Positions 1 through 9,859 of a stretch of 64,000 bases of DNA are shown piece after piece; position 1 is the stretch's first letter; each line of letters starts with the position of its first letter. This DNA comes from Jacaranda mimosifolia. Lineage: Eukaryota; Streptophyta; Magnoliopsida; Lamiales; Bignoniaceae. The stretch is taken from the NCBI GenBank assembly GCA_018894105.1, contig CM032126.1, positions 4,491,001 to 4,555,000 of the forward strand, in the 5' to 3' direction. Both the position numbers and the translations under genes were made by a program. The notes under the pieces were generated by a model, which had not been told where the DNA came from, made no database searches, and saw only the letters and a list, made by a program, of their open reading frames with translations.

Positions 1-180
1 ATAATTAGAAAAGATGAAAAATCGAGAGAGAAAAAAGAAAAGAACGTTAAAAAGGAAGAAACAAGTGAAATAAAAAGTTTACCGTATTATTTTTTTTTCT
101 AATAACATTAATCTTCAAAATTTATTAAAAATATATTTAAATAATAATTTTAAAATTCTGACACTTTATTAATAATATAA

Positions 181-183
181 ACA

Positions 184-238
<55 letters not shown>

Positions 239-239
239 T
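181..239. repeat. (AC)n-(AT)n microsatellite
   Basis: A run of AC dinucleotides from about 183 to 217 passes directly into AT dinucleotides up to about 238. It is a compound simple repeat. The same AC-then-AT composition recurs at 28196-28240 and 28985-29019. Confidence 0.95.
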
Positions 240-1041
240 TCTTGAATGCTATTGTAAATTCTTACCAACAAGCTTTCAATGCAGCCTTTCACTATCAGTG
301 TTTGGCACACCTCAACAGTCAAGATTCAAGATGTCCAGGAAAGTTATGAACAATCTAAAGTTGGCCCGGACCATTGTATGTGAAAACTCCAATAATGGAC
401 CACTTTATCAAATTGATTCCAACTTGCATGTGCATGAATCTTCTTTGAATTTTCAACATGCCAAGAAAGCTCTGTGAGAGGAGAATCATTGTTCTTCTTA
501 TTTTCATTTTTTTAGATACCGTAAAAAAAAATTTAAAATAAAATGTCACAATCTAATCTAACAATATAAATTGTAAAGTTGTAATAACAAGCATTGTATA
601 AACTCTATATCCCCAACATGCTGTATTTGGATTGAGTGAGATGCAATAAACAAATGATATTTGGCCTCACCAAATTAGTTGAGAGTGTTGAAATAATTCA
701 TAAGTTGTTTTCACTCTTCGACTTTTTGAGATGTATTTTCGAAATAATCTTAATGCTGATAATAATTAATATAAAAATGGTTGGATTTCCCTATTCAATT
801 ATAGTTCTGATCATTAATTATCCCAATATATAGTAACAAATCATTAAGCTTGTTTGAAGATATCCACATTTAAGTGAATTTAAAATTTTTGACCTTTCAT
901 TTGAAGTTATTTTTTTGAGTTATTGTGCTAGATTTCAAATTCACTTACCATTGAATCATTTGAAATACTTCAATGAGTCCCTATATTTCCAACAAAAAAC
1001 ATATATAATTTTATATTATTTGCAAATTTTGAGGACTTAGA
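240..1041. other. gene-free AT-rich DNA
   Basis: I see no gene, RNA or clear element here. The short open frames lack any recognisable motif and sit in low-complexity AT-rich sequence. Confidence 0.6.
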
Positions 1042-1560
1042 CGCTACTGCAATAAAATTAGGGATTGGAAACATTGAGAATGACTCTTAATAGTTTTACT
1101 GTGGCAATTTTATATTTAATAGTGTTTTTTTTAAAGTGTCACTTATAACTAAAGGATAAATATCATTAATTTATCATTGACCAAATACATATTATATAAC
1201 ATGTCAAAATTTTATGACATATATTTTTAAATGACATGGTAATGTGTTACTAAAAATATATATAACGATATGATAAGAACAATTTTTTTTTAAATGATAT
1301 GCTAATATGTCACAAAAAATTACAATAAATAGCATGATAAACTGTCGCACATGGATTTTTATATGATAGATTAATAGGCCAATAAAAATGCCTTGAATGC
1401 TATGTTAAAATCCAACAAAAGTTCTTTTAAAATGGCACTCTAATATGCTAAAAAAATACAGTAAATAACATGTTAAGATGCCAAAAAAGATTTTTTAAAA
1501 TATCATGCTAAAATGTCATAAAAACTTCCTTTAAGTGGCAGATTAACATGCCTCGGCTAC
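1042..1560 (+). mobile_element. decayed CACTA-type 5' end with subterminal repeats
   Basis: The stretch begins with CGCTACTGCAATAAAATTAG, a degenerate form of the CACTACAAGAAAAAT terminus seen at 14922. It is followed by many short scattered repeats of the type 'atgccaaaa', 'aatgtcac' and 'gacatg'. The same repeats in the same order (tgttta-type core, then tcacttataac) fill the left part of the better preserved CACTA element at 14922-15480. No transposase is seen and no matching right end lies nearby, so this is a fragment. The terminus call is less sure than the subterminal repeat similarity. Confidence 0.55.
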
Positions 1561-1811
1561 CCAATTATATGACTCAAACATGCCCCAACAACTAGCCTAT
1601 GAGGCTCGATCTACAATCAATATGTTCTTAGTAATACAAGTTTACCATCAAGTTACCCCTCAAATTTTCAATACATATATAATTAAAAATATTTACTTGT
1701 TTTTATATAAAATATATTTTAATTCGCGCCTCTTAGTCAAATAACCACTTGCCAAACACCCTCAATATACATACCACTTTATAAACTCTAAAAACATTAT
1801 ATATATTTCAA

Positions 1812-2610
1812 GGGAAAATTGTAATTTTGATAATTTAACTATTGCCAACTTTTTAAATGGTCCATTTTCTATTGTAACTTGCGTATTTAGTCCATTATCT
1901 TAAATTTGCCGTCACATTTAGTGCATTTATCTATAAATTTAGTCATTCGGACCACTTAATTCAAAATCAAGCTCAAAACATGTCCAATCACTTTTTATTA
2001 GGCCAAAATTTGGAACTTTTTGACCATGTGTATTTAGGTGCCACATATTTGCTACATTAGTTTAAAATTTTAACTAAATTTGAAATTTGAAAATGTAATT
2101 TAAGAAATAATCGCTGCACTTATATTTTTTTAAAGATTAAAAAAGATAGGAAAAAAAGCCGGCCACATTTTTCACCTATAAATATTCATTTTTATAATAA
2201 TTATTTTCAACTTTTCATATATATGTATTTTTCTAAATTATATTTTAAATAACTATCTTTCTTAATATCTTTTTTAAATTCTGTTTCTTTTATATTAAAA
2301 AATAACTGCAACAATTATTTCCTAAATAACGTCTTCAAATTCAAGATTTAGTTAAATTTTAAACTGATATGGTAAAGAAATGGCACCTGAGTACACGTGT
2401 CCAAAAGGATCCCAAATTTTGGTCTAATGAAAGGTGATTGGATATGCTTCGGGTATGATTTCAAATTAAACGGCCTGAAGGACTAAATTTGCAAATAAAT
2501 AGACTAAATGCGACGATAAATTTAAAATAATGGAAATATGCAAGCTGCAATAAAAAATGGACCATTTAAAAAGTTGGCAATATTTAAAAGACCAAAATTG
2601 CATTTTCCCC
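1812..2610. mobile_element. long-TIR foldback element (Mutator-like, non-autonomous)
   Basis: The left end (GGGAAAATTGTAATTTTGAT...) and the reverse complement of the right end (GGGGAAAATGCAATTTTGGT...) match almost continuously inward for roughly 300 bases. Each arm covers about 1812-2130 and 2295-2610, leaving a short AT-rich centre. The element is flanked by identical 10-base direct repeats, TATATTTCAA, at 1802-1811 and 2611-2620. The second copy of the host segment has the uninterrupted sequence TATATTTCAATTGCTTGG (about 39484-39501), which is the empty site. A 9-11 bp target duplication with long terminal inverted repeats is typical of Mutator-like elements. No transposase or captured gene is visible inside, so it depended on enzymes made elsewhere. 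The alternative is another foldback class. Confidence 0.85.
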
Positions 2611-2652
2611 TATATTTCAATTGCTTGGAGTAAAAGGATATAAAATATATTT

Positions 2653-2690
2653 ATCTACCTATCTATCTATCTATCTATCTATATATGTAT
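2653..2690. repeat. (TATC)n microsatellite
   Basis: About six tandem TATC units lie in a TA-rich context. The matching position in the duplicated copy (about 39520-39560) holds TA-rich repeats instead, so this stretch changed length after the duplication. Confidence 0.85.
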
Positions 2691-3366
2691 ATAGCTCTCA
2701 TTAACTCCATTACTCAAACGCCGAGGGCAACGACCGAAGAGGAGATGAGCAGAAATTGAATTCAAGGTAGCTTTCACTTTTATTCTTAAATTTTTCTCTT
2801 GCAAGCACCAAAACTGCGCTGTACTCCACTTGTGAAGGTGTTTGGTAAGGGATCAATTTTTCTACCACTAAATGGAGATCACCCATTATATATCAGCATG
2901 TACATGGTACACAACATGCATGTTGCAGATGATACAAAATGTGTTTTGAAATTTTACTCTATATTCAATTTTTTTCTTTTTGAACTTTATTTGTAAAATT
3001 GTTATGTAATTAATGATTAATTTTAAAAATAAGTATGATTCTATTTTGGATATTTATATATGTGTGTGTGTGATTATTTGGGATATTAATTTTTTTTTCC
3101 CTTGCACTTTTACTTGAGCGCATTGAAGCATATTGTTACCAAGCACCTAGGCGTTGTTTGGTTACGTTCTGCAAAAATACGTGATGGAGAAATGTTTAGA
3201 AAACTGTCATATTAAATTTTTATATTTTTATTATTATAACATATATATATATATATATATTAAAATAAGTTTAAAAAAAAAAAAAAGGAATTGCGCTGTT
3301 TATGTGGCTTTTCTTTGAGGTCTATGGCATTATATTGCTATATTGATTATTATAATGATAGTAACA

Positions 3367-4354
3367 ATTAAATTTTATTAATTATAATTTCGGTATAATG
3401 GTTCATATGCAAAATACATGTATATGGTTGTACCTGTAAATACATGTAAGTATATAAAAATATATCTGAAAATTTGATGTGTACGTATACATATACAGAC
3501 ATTATACAGACATGATATTATAAATGTACTCCTGCATGTAAAATTAATATAATCAATATATAAAATATGTTGAATGTTAATTATATTGGTCAGAACTAAA
3601 TAAGAATGCTGAAATATATCATTTAAAGGACAAAAATGGTGAAATAATTGTTAATATACGTGGCACGATTTTGAGGTCTTAAATTTGAATTTCATTCAAA
3701 AGTGTGGCCGTTTCTACTTCTTTGTGATCATTAAAATGTTAAAACTTATTAATTTAACCAAAATTGATATGTTGCTATAATTATATTTTAAAAAGAAGTA
3801 ATACTACTACCAACTATAACGTGCTAATACTTTAGAAAATTAATAATTATAGAAAAAAATACTTTAGAAAATTGGCTCTATTCTCCTATAGTCCTATGTT
3901 TTTCAGAAATATTTTTCAACCCTCAGAAAAATTTCAAAATAAAGGCACATTTCCCAATTATTATTATTTTTTTTCAAAATACTTAAAACCCTCCAATTTA
4001 CCCAATACTTGCCCGCCCCGCCCCCGGCCCCGCCCCCGCCCCCCCAACAGGCCACAACTCCACTTATATATATATATATATATATATTAAATTTTGTAAT
4101 AAGTTTTAATTTGTATATATTTAATTATTTAGTAATAATTTTTATTAATTTTATTTATTTATTTTAATTTTAAAATGTTTAAAGCAAATTTTTAGGTCCA
4201 TATTTTCAATTAAATAATTTACAATTAGGTTAGGCCCATTAGAGCACTTTTATTTTATTTATTTGATAACATATTTATAGAGATCTAGCCAAAGAAAAGC
4301 TCTACAACTTTATAGGAACTCACAGAACATTTAAAATCTCTCTCTTTTGACTCA
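3367..4354. other. gene-free AT-rich DNA
   Basis: No gene recognised. A short open frame at 3872-4090 reads through the CCCCG-rich run and a TA repeat and ends in Ile-Tyr repeats, which marks it as low-complexity noise. Confidence 0.6.
4012..4046. repeat. CCCCG-rich simple repeat
   Basis: A run of C4-C7 blocks separated by G sits in otherwise AT-rich DNA. The minus strand is therefore guanine-rich, with several G-runs that could form a four-stranded structure. Confidence 0.85.
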
Positions 4355-4920
4355 ATGAGATTGAAGCAAAGAGACAAAATGATCACGGGCAAGCTTAATA
4401 CAATCGATTCATTTTTCAAGAGAAAAATCAGTGATGATACAAGAGTTGATGAATCATCTCCTACTTCATCATCAACAATTCAATTCAACAATGAAAAACA
4501 ACATCAATCTAAAATTCCAAGAGTGGAAAAAGATGTTGAAGTTTCTTTATTAGAAAAAAGATCCGAGAAAGCACTTACCAATTTGACAATATAATACTGA
4601 CCAACGGGACAAAATTCAAAGATTTTATATACAAAGTGGACCATATCAGTCTATTCTTACTGATGATTTTGTCAAAAATAGGCTCAGAAATAAGATGAAA
4701 GATGAGTTTTTAGCCAATTGTTTAGTTGCTTAAATTGAGAAAAATATTGCTAAAAATTTTGACATTGATTTGATCATTGATGAATTTTATGATATGAAAA
4801 AGTGTCGCTCGCAACTTCGATGATATGTATTTCGAATTCATAAATTATAAAATTTATATTTGAACTTTTATGTTTTATAATTTTCGGCCCCCAAGAATAT
4901 CAGTTTTGGATTCGTCCCTG
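4355..4920 (+). pseudogene. hAT transposase relic, internally deleted
   Basis: The N-terminal part reads MRLKQRDKM...NTIDSFFKRK, a start like that of plant TTF-type / ZMYM1-like hAT transposases. About 210 bases on, after a frameshift, comes DQRDKIQRFYIQSGPYQ (about 4597-4650), resembling the TTF-type zinc-finger entry region of that family. The next codons already give the C-terminal dimerisation tail: RLRNKMKDEFLANCLVA, a stop where Tyr is usual, then IEKNIAKNFDIDLIIDEFYD and a normal final stop. The whole catalytic middle, several hundred codons, is missing. The right terminus at 4920 (GGATTCGTCCCTG) matches the style of hAT ends; the left terminus was not found. It is a deletion derivative that cannot make transposase. 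Confidence 0.75.
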
Positions 4921-6093
4921 AATTCACCCAAAAATTCGTACACCCTAAAAACCACCTACCCCCTCATTTCTCACTCTACCTATCACATCATTTATTTATT
5001 TATTACTCTCTCATTTCACAGATCCATACATATATATATATATATATAAACACATATATGAAAATATTAAAATTTTACTAGTTAAGAAATTCTAAAACTT
5101 ATGTTTACAATTTTAATTAAATTAATTATAAAAAAAATGAATTAAACTTAACTAAATAATTTATTTATTGAATAACACATTAAATTAATTAAATTTACTT
5201 ATTAAATAAATAGTGTATTAGTTATATTTCATATTTAATGTATTAATTAAATATTATATTTATTCATTTAATAAATAAATTTAGATGTTTTAATTTGATA
5301 TAATAAATAAATAATATTCTTCCAAATTTTTTTATTAAATATTAATCTTCACATTTATCTAAAATTATAATAAAAATTTTGATTATAGGGTGATATTTAT
5401 TTAATAATCTATTAAGTTTAATAAATTAACATTGATATGCTTAAAGTGATTATTGAGAAAAATTAATCAAATTTAAGTAAAAATTATTTGATTATTACTA
5501 AGTAATTTATTTACTAAATAATGTATGAATTAAATAATGAGTTAAAGTAATGACATAACTTATTAAATTAATTTATTTAAACAACTTGTTATTTATATAT
5601 TTTTAATTTTTTGAATCTTTATTAAGTCTTATATATATAAATTATTAAAAAAATTATTTTATTTAAATAAATAACTAAGTTTTATTTATATGTAAATCGT
5701 AAGTAATAAATAGTTAAATAATTATATTTTAACTAATAAGCACTAATTGGTTTATAATTAATGTATAGCAATTTTTTTTTTTTATAAATCAATATTAACA
5801 ATTATGATATAAGCTGATTTTTTTATAATTAAGATATAATTATGATCTTATAAATAATTAATATTTATTAATATATATTTTCTTTCAAATAATACATCAT
5901 TTGCTAATGTTAAGTTTATAAAAATATATATTTCAAAATAAATAACCAATTAGATTTTTTTTTTATTTAGACACACACACGCACATCAGGAGTTCGTTCG
6001 GGTTTAAATTTCTAACCTCTCACATTATGTAAGAGACTTACGTCACTGGGCCATAGGCCACTTAGCAAATAACTAATTAAATTAATTACATGT
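4921..6093. other. gene-free AT-rich DNA
   Basis: The stretch is mostly A and T with many TTAAAT and TAAATAA words, and one (TA)n run at about 5031-5047. I see no coding region, RNA gene or element with clear ends. Confidence 0.7.
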
Positions 6094-6969
6094 TGATATA
6101 GGGTGGCCCAAAAGGCCCAACGTTTCAGACAACGGCCCAGGGCCCATGATCCACGTCGACCCTGTTCGACCAGATAGTGGCCCCAAAAGGCCCAACGTTT
6201 CAGACAGCGGCCCATGATCCACGTCGACCCTGTTCGACCAGATAGTGGCCCCAAAAGGCCCAACGTTTCAAACAGCGGCCCATGATCCACGTCGACCCTG
6301 TTCGACCAGATAGTGGCCCCAAAGAGCCCAACGTTCAGACGACAGCCCAGGGCCCATGGGACACGTCGACTATATTTGACTAGTCTCCCCCAGGCCCAGG
6401 CGGGCGCCTCAGAGCCCTCGGATAATATCGACCATATTCGACCCCCGTCAGGCTGACAAGAGGTCGAATTCTGCACAGTACTCTGCCACCGCATTAAATG
6501 TGTTGACTGGCACCACGCCACCGCATTAATGGCATATGCCATCCCCTCACTGTTTGACACGGCAGGCGCCACCCCGTATACCGTCTCGTCCTGTAGCATG
6601 AAAGGACATCTAGCTGGCAAAATTCAAATGGGGGAATAGACTAATTGCCCCTTGGAGGAGGCTGAAGACCCCAAGGGTAAGCCAAGGGCTTACCAGTCAT
6701 TTCCTACAAGGGGAAGAATATAAAAACTCCTCTGTCTTGCCTCACAAGGTATGCACAAAAACACACTGAAACTACCTTACTCCATTGCCAGATACTGAAA
6801 ATACTGACTTGAGCGTCGGAGGGCCAAAGCTGAGGGCTACTCGGCTAGCCTAACATTTGCCTTGATTGCAGGATTCTCAAACATCATCAACGGAAGATAT
6901 CCAACTTTGGGGTTAACCCCTATATAGATCGGAATTGAAGTACCTGTATTACGGTTCGGACCCTCATCA
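6094..6969 (+). mobile_element. gypsy element A, 5' LTR
   Basis: The LTR runs from TGATATAGGGTGGCCC to CCCTCATCA and is followed at once by a primer-binding site. Sequence similarity to the solo LTR at 17080-17723 fixes the ends. Shared words include TGACTTGAGCGTCGGAGGG (6805-6823) and GGCTAGCCTAAC (6843-6854). A TATA-like sequence, AATATAAAAACTC, lies near 6717-6729 and is probably the LTR promoter. No partner LTR on the same strand and no 5-bp duplication were found, so the element is truncated. The LTR also carries an internal 68-bp tandem array, listed separately. An antisense open frame at 6012-6620 is only this array read in the other direction. Confidence 0.85.
6103..6393 (+). repeat. 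68-bp tandem array inside LTR A
   Basis: Units at 6181-6248 and 6249-6316 differ at only one or so bases. A first unit (about 6103-6180) and a fourth (from 6317) are more diverged and carry small length changes. Each unit holds CCCAACGTTTCAGAC, CCACGTCGACCCTGTTCGAC and CAGATAGTGG. The array lies near the 5' end of the LTR, where transcriptional signals usually sit. The solo LTR and LTR B lack it. Confidence 0.95.
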
Positions 6970-6971
6970 TT

Positions 6972-6989
6972 TGGCGCTGTCTGTGGGAA
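6972..6989 (+). promoter_or_regulatory. primer-binding site of element A
   Basis: TGGCGCTGTCTGTGGGAA starts two bases after the LTR end. It differs at one base from the TGGCGCCGTCTGTGGGAA form used by Tat-lineage Ty3/gypsy elements. It would prime minus-strand DNA synthesis. Confidence 0.8.
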
Positions 6990-7084
6990 TACTCACGGCG
7001 TTCGGGGTCCCCCAGGCACCTAGCTAGGCGAGAACCAAGCTAGAGCCGTTTTCACCGGGAGGCACCCCGCCCCCCGCCGAGGGA

Positions 7085-8140
7085 AGAGGTAGCAGACTTC
7101 GTGGACCATGACGTTTGGCCCCTTCGAGCCCCGCAGCGAGATAGGACCGAACGTTCCCGAGGTAGAAGAAAGCAGGATCAGCAGGAGTGGGATGAGGTAT
7201 CCCACCAGATGCAGCAACTGAATAGACGCCTGGAGGAGTTGTCGAGGGGGAACGTGGACAAGTCCCTTCAGGCGGAGGTGCCCTCGAGATTTAGAAGGGA
7301 ATGAGACTCACCCTTCACACAAGAAATCATTAATGAACGCATCGCGGTGGATGCCAAGATCCCCACTGGTCTCCCGCGGTACGACGGATCCACGGACCCG
7401 AGTGAACATTTGCTGCAGTTTGAACACATGATGCAGTTGCATGGACACAACGAGTATATTCATGCAAAAATGCTGGTAACCACATTTCAGGGGGTGGCCT
7501 TGGATTAGTTCGTGAAGTTAGAGCCGGCGTCCATCTTTTCGTATGACCAGTTCTGTGACAAATTTCTGCACCAGTTTGCCAGTAGAAGGAAGGCGAAGCT
7601 GCCACACAAGACGCTTCCACAACTATACCCCGCTCTCCATGGCGAGGAAAGAAGTGCTCTTCGCCATTCAACATGATAATCTGCTGAAAAAGCCCCGCAA
7701 AATTACAGAGACGAAGGCCATGAGGAAGTCCGAAAAATTCTGCCACTTCCACAAACAAAAGCGGCATGACACCGAAGACTGCTTCAACTTGAAGGATGAA
7801 ATTGAGAGGTTGATCAGACAGGGGCACCTAAAGAAATTTGTCGAGGACAGGAATCGACGAGAGGAGGGCGCCGTCGACCGGACTCCCCGTAGAGAAAGGT
7901 CGGCCAGCCCGCGAAGAGACGACAAAGGGAAGAAGCCAACTCATGAAGCCCACCCACCCATCAGAGGGGTCATCGACATGATCGCTAGGGGGGCCCACGG
8001 GAGGAGACTCCCGAAACGCAAGGAAGCAAACCCAACGGCAGCTCGACTCGACTAAACCATCTAAGGTCGAGACGGTTTTTCAGCTTATAAACAGCACAGA
8101 GCCAATATCCTTTTCAGACGCAGACCTCAGCCACCTCGAA
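7085..8140 (+). pseudogene. gag relic of gypsy element A
   Basis: This is the structural (capsid/nucleocapsid) gene of a Tat-type gypsy element, broken by stops and frameshifts. In order it shows a basic, glutamine-rich N-terminal part (QQEWDEVSHQMQQLNRRLEE), the capsid entry SPFTQEIINERIAVDAKIP, then a run around LPRYDGSTDPSEHLLQFEHM. An in-frame TAG replaces Trp in the usual 'DWF' position near 7506. A zinc-knuckle-like segment follows at about 7738-7820, FCHFHKQKRHDTEDCFNLKD, then a basic tail. The last recognisable words, VETVFQLINSTEPISFSDAD (about 8068-8127), match the gag/protease border of element B at about 12345-12425. No protease, reverse transcriptase or integrase of A follows, because the element is cut off here. 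Confidence 0.8.
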
Positions 8141-8310
8141 AACCAATTGATGCAAGAATAGAGTTAACCCGAGATGTTTGTCGTCATTGTTAAGGTTGAC
8201 TAAATTTATAAGTTTGTTGTTGTGCTGTGTATATTGCTTACGCATGTTTGCTCTCATCTACGAGGTCTTTTTTTTTTTTGTTCATTAATTTGTGTTGTGT
8301 TTTGCACTTT

Positions 8311-8556
8311 GAAACCGTCATGGCTTCGACTGCGAGGTCGACTTTGAACGAATGGCTCATTCATTAACTTGGGCTAGAAGCCTTGGTTTTGCCATTTGAA
8401 ACCATCATGGTAATAACTGTAAACGAACGGCTCGTTCAATAACTTGGGCTAGAAGCTTTAGTTTTGCTATTTGAAACCTTCATGGTGTCGACTGCGGGTC
8501 AATTTTGAATAAACAACTCGTTTATTAACTTGGGTTAGAAGTCTCAATTTTATTGT
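8311..8556 (+). repeat. tandem repeats in the 3' region of element B
   Basis: Three diverged units begin with GAAACC at 8311, 8398 and 8473 (87, 75 and about 84 bp). Each contains a TCATGG word, then AACTTGGGCTAGAAG or a close variant, and ends in TTTTGCNATTT or similar. The first unit holds GACTGCGAGGTCGACT, which also occurs in the repeats of element C (about 44268-44283). The position is next to the integrase, on the 3' side of B. Confidence 0.8.
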
Positions 8557-8679
8557 GGATGAATAGCTACACAACCATAAGTAGTTTTCATTGATGTAGA
8601 AACATGTTGTGATACAAGTGAGTGGAGACCTTAGTCTCTTTACACAAAAAATTTCTTCAAATTTATAGCATTCCATGAC

Positions 8680-9790
8680 GTGGGAGCTCATTGTCGTTCA
8701 TATCTGTGAGTTGATAAGCATTGTGCTTTGCTACCTTGACCACCGAGTATGGTCCTTCCCACTTCAAGTTGAGTTTTTCGACGTTCTTCGACACTTCAAC
8801 TTTTTTGAGGACAATCCTCTATTTTGAAGCTTCTCAGTTGAACTCCTTTGTTATAACATTCCACCATCTTAGACCTGTATCTTTGCATTATCGTGTATGC
8901 TTGCTAACGTAGCTCGTCGGTTATCTTAAGGTCGAGTTCTCTTTTCAAGGCATTTCTTATCGGATTAAAGTAGATTTCTTGAGCAGTGTGTTCCAAACTC
9001 TAAGGACTATAGCCAGTCACAGTTCAAGGAGTGGTGCTATATGCCCAGAGCACCCCCGAGAGGTCATCTGCCCAATTTGCTTCGGTTCCTTTGAGTCGAG
9101 CCTTTAGTGATGAGGACAATTCTATTCATAACCTTTGTTTGGCTATTGGCTTGAGGGTTCCTAACTGATGTAAAGGGTTGATGGATCCCTAGGCTCTTGT
9201 ACTAGTTCCTTGTGTTTTTGCTCTAGAACTGCATTTTGTTATTAAATATTAAAACTTTAGGCAAACCGAAATGGCAGATGATGTTTTTCTATATGAAGCT
9301 CTTAACGACCACATCTGCTTTGACCCACTTCGTAAAGTGTTCAACTGCATCAATCATGAATTTCCTTTGACATGTAGTTTTTGGAAAGGAACCGACTAAT
9401 TGATCCTCCACTGGTTAAATCGGTATGCGATATAGACATTCACCATCGACTCTGTGGATTGGTGAGGGATGTTCGAGTTGACCTGGCAGGATGGGCATCT
9501 TCTGGCAAAGTTGATGGCATCGTTTAACAGAGTTGGCCAAAAGTACCCATATTTGATGATTTTATAGGCTAGTGATTGTTCACTCGAATGATTGCCGTAG
9601 ATACTCGAATGGTCTTCATGTAAGATTTTGCGGGCTTGTTTTGGAGTCAAACATCTCAATGGTGGTTTGAAAATTGACCTCCTATCAAGTTGGTCGTGCT
9701 CGTCGAGGGTAAATTTTGCGGCTTGACCTCTGAGTCTGCGTGCTTTGCTTTTATCCTTGGGAACTTCTCCTTTCCTCAAATATGCTTTTA
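8680..9790 (-). pseudogene. integrase relic of gypsy element B
   Basis: Read on the minus strand, the zinc-binding domain is clear at about 9480-9640. It has His in 'HEDHSS', His in 'GNHSS' and the Cys pair in 'RRCPSCQ', with the typical 'AYKIIKYGYFWPT' between them. The core follows toward lower coordinates with FTKWVKADVVVKSF and CHFGLPKVLIFNNKMQF. Asn replaces the usual Asp in the 'SDNGTQF' catalytic motif. The open frame at 9396-9779 is the longest surviving piece, and several stops and shifts separate the rest. Between 8560 and 8680 only scraps of the C-terminal part remain. Confidence 0.8.
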
Positions 9791-9859
9791 TGGTGTCCTG
9801 CTAGGAAGGAGGTTTTTCTTCAATTTCCCCCACCAAATTCTGGTCGGGAACGCCTATGG

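Larger units (their letters stand above)
1738..3366 (+). repeat. segmental duplication, copy 1
   Basis: This segment repeats at 39420-40504 in the same orientation. Shared landmarks in order are the 'aacaccctcaatatacatac' stretch, 'ttgcttggagtaaaag', 'gatgagcagaaattgaattc', 'gtgaaggtgtttggtaaggg', 'ccaagcacctagg' and 'ggaattgcgctgt'. Copy 1 is longer because an 799-bp foldback element is inserted at 1812-2610. Copy 2 has its own insertion of about 310 bp near 40096-40405. The best conserved part (about 2695-2900) contains possible splice-like GT and AG sites but no convincing protein, so I do not call a gene there. Confidence 0.88.

Noticed and set aside
2799..2996. 65-residue frame in duplication copy 1
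   Set aside because: The frame is not kept in copy 2, the start codon is changed there, and no family is recognised.
6012..6620. 202-residue open frame on the minus strand
   Set aside because: It is LTR A with its 68-bp array read backwards; the protein is a repeat of the same 22-23 residues and has no family resemblance.
7330..7827. 165-residue minus-strand frame
   Set aside because: It is antisense to the gag relic of element A, whose + strand has clear gag motifs.
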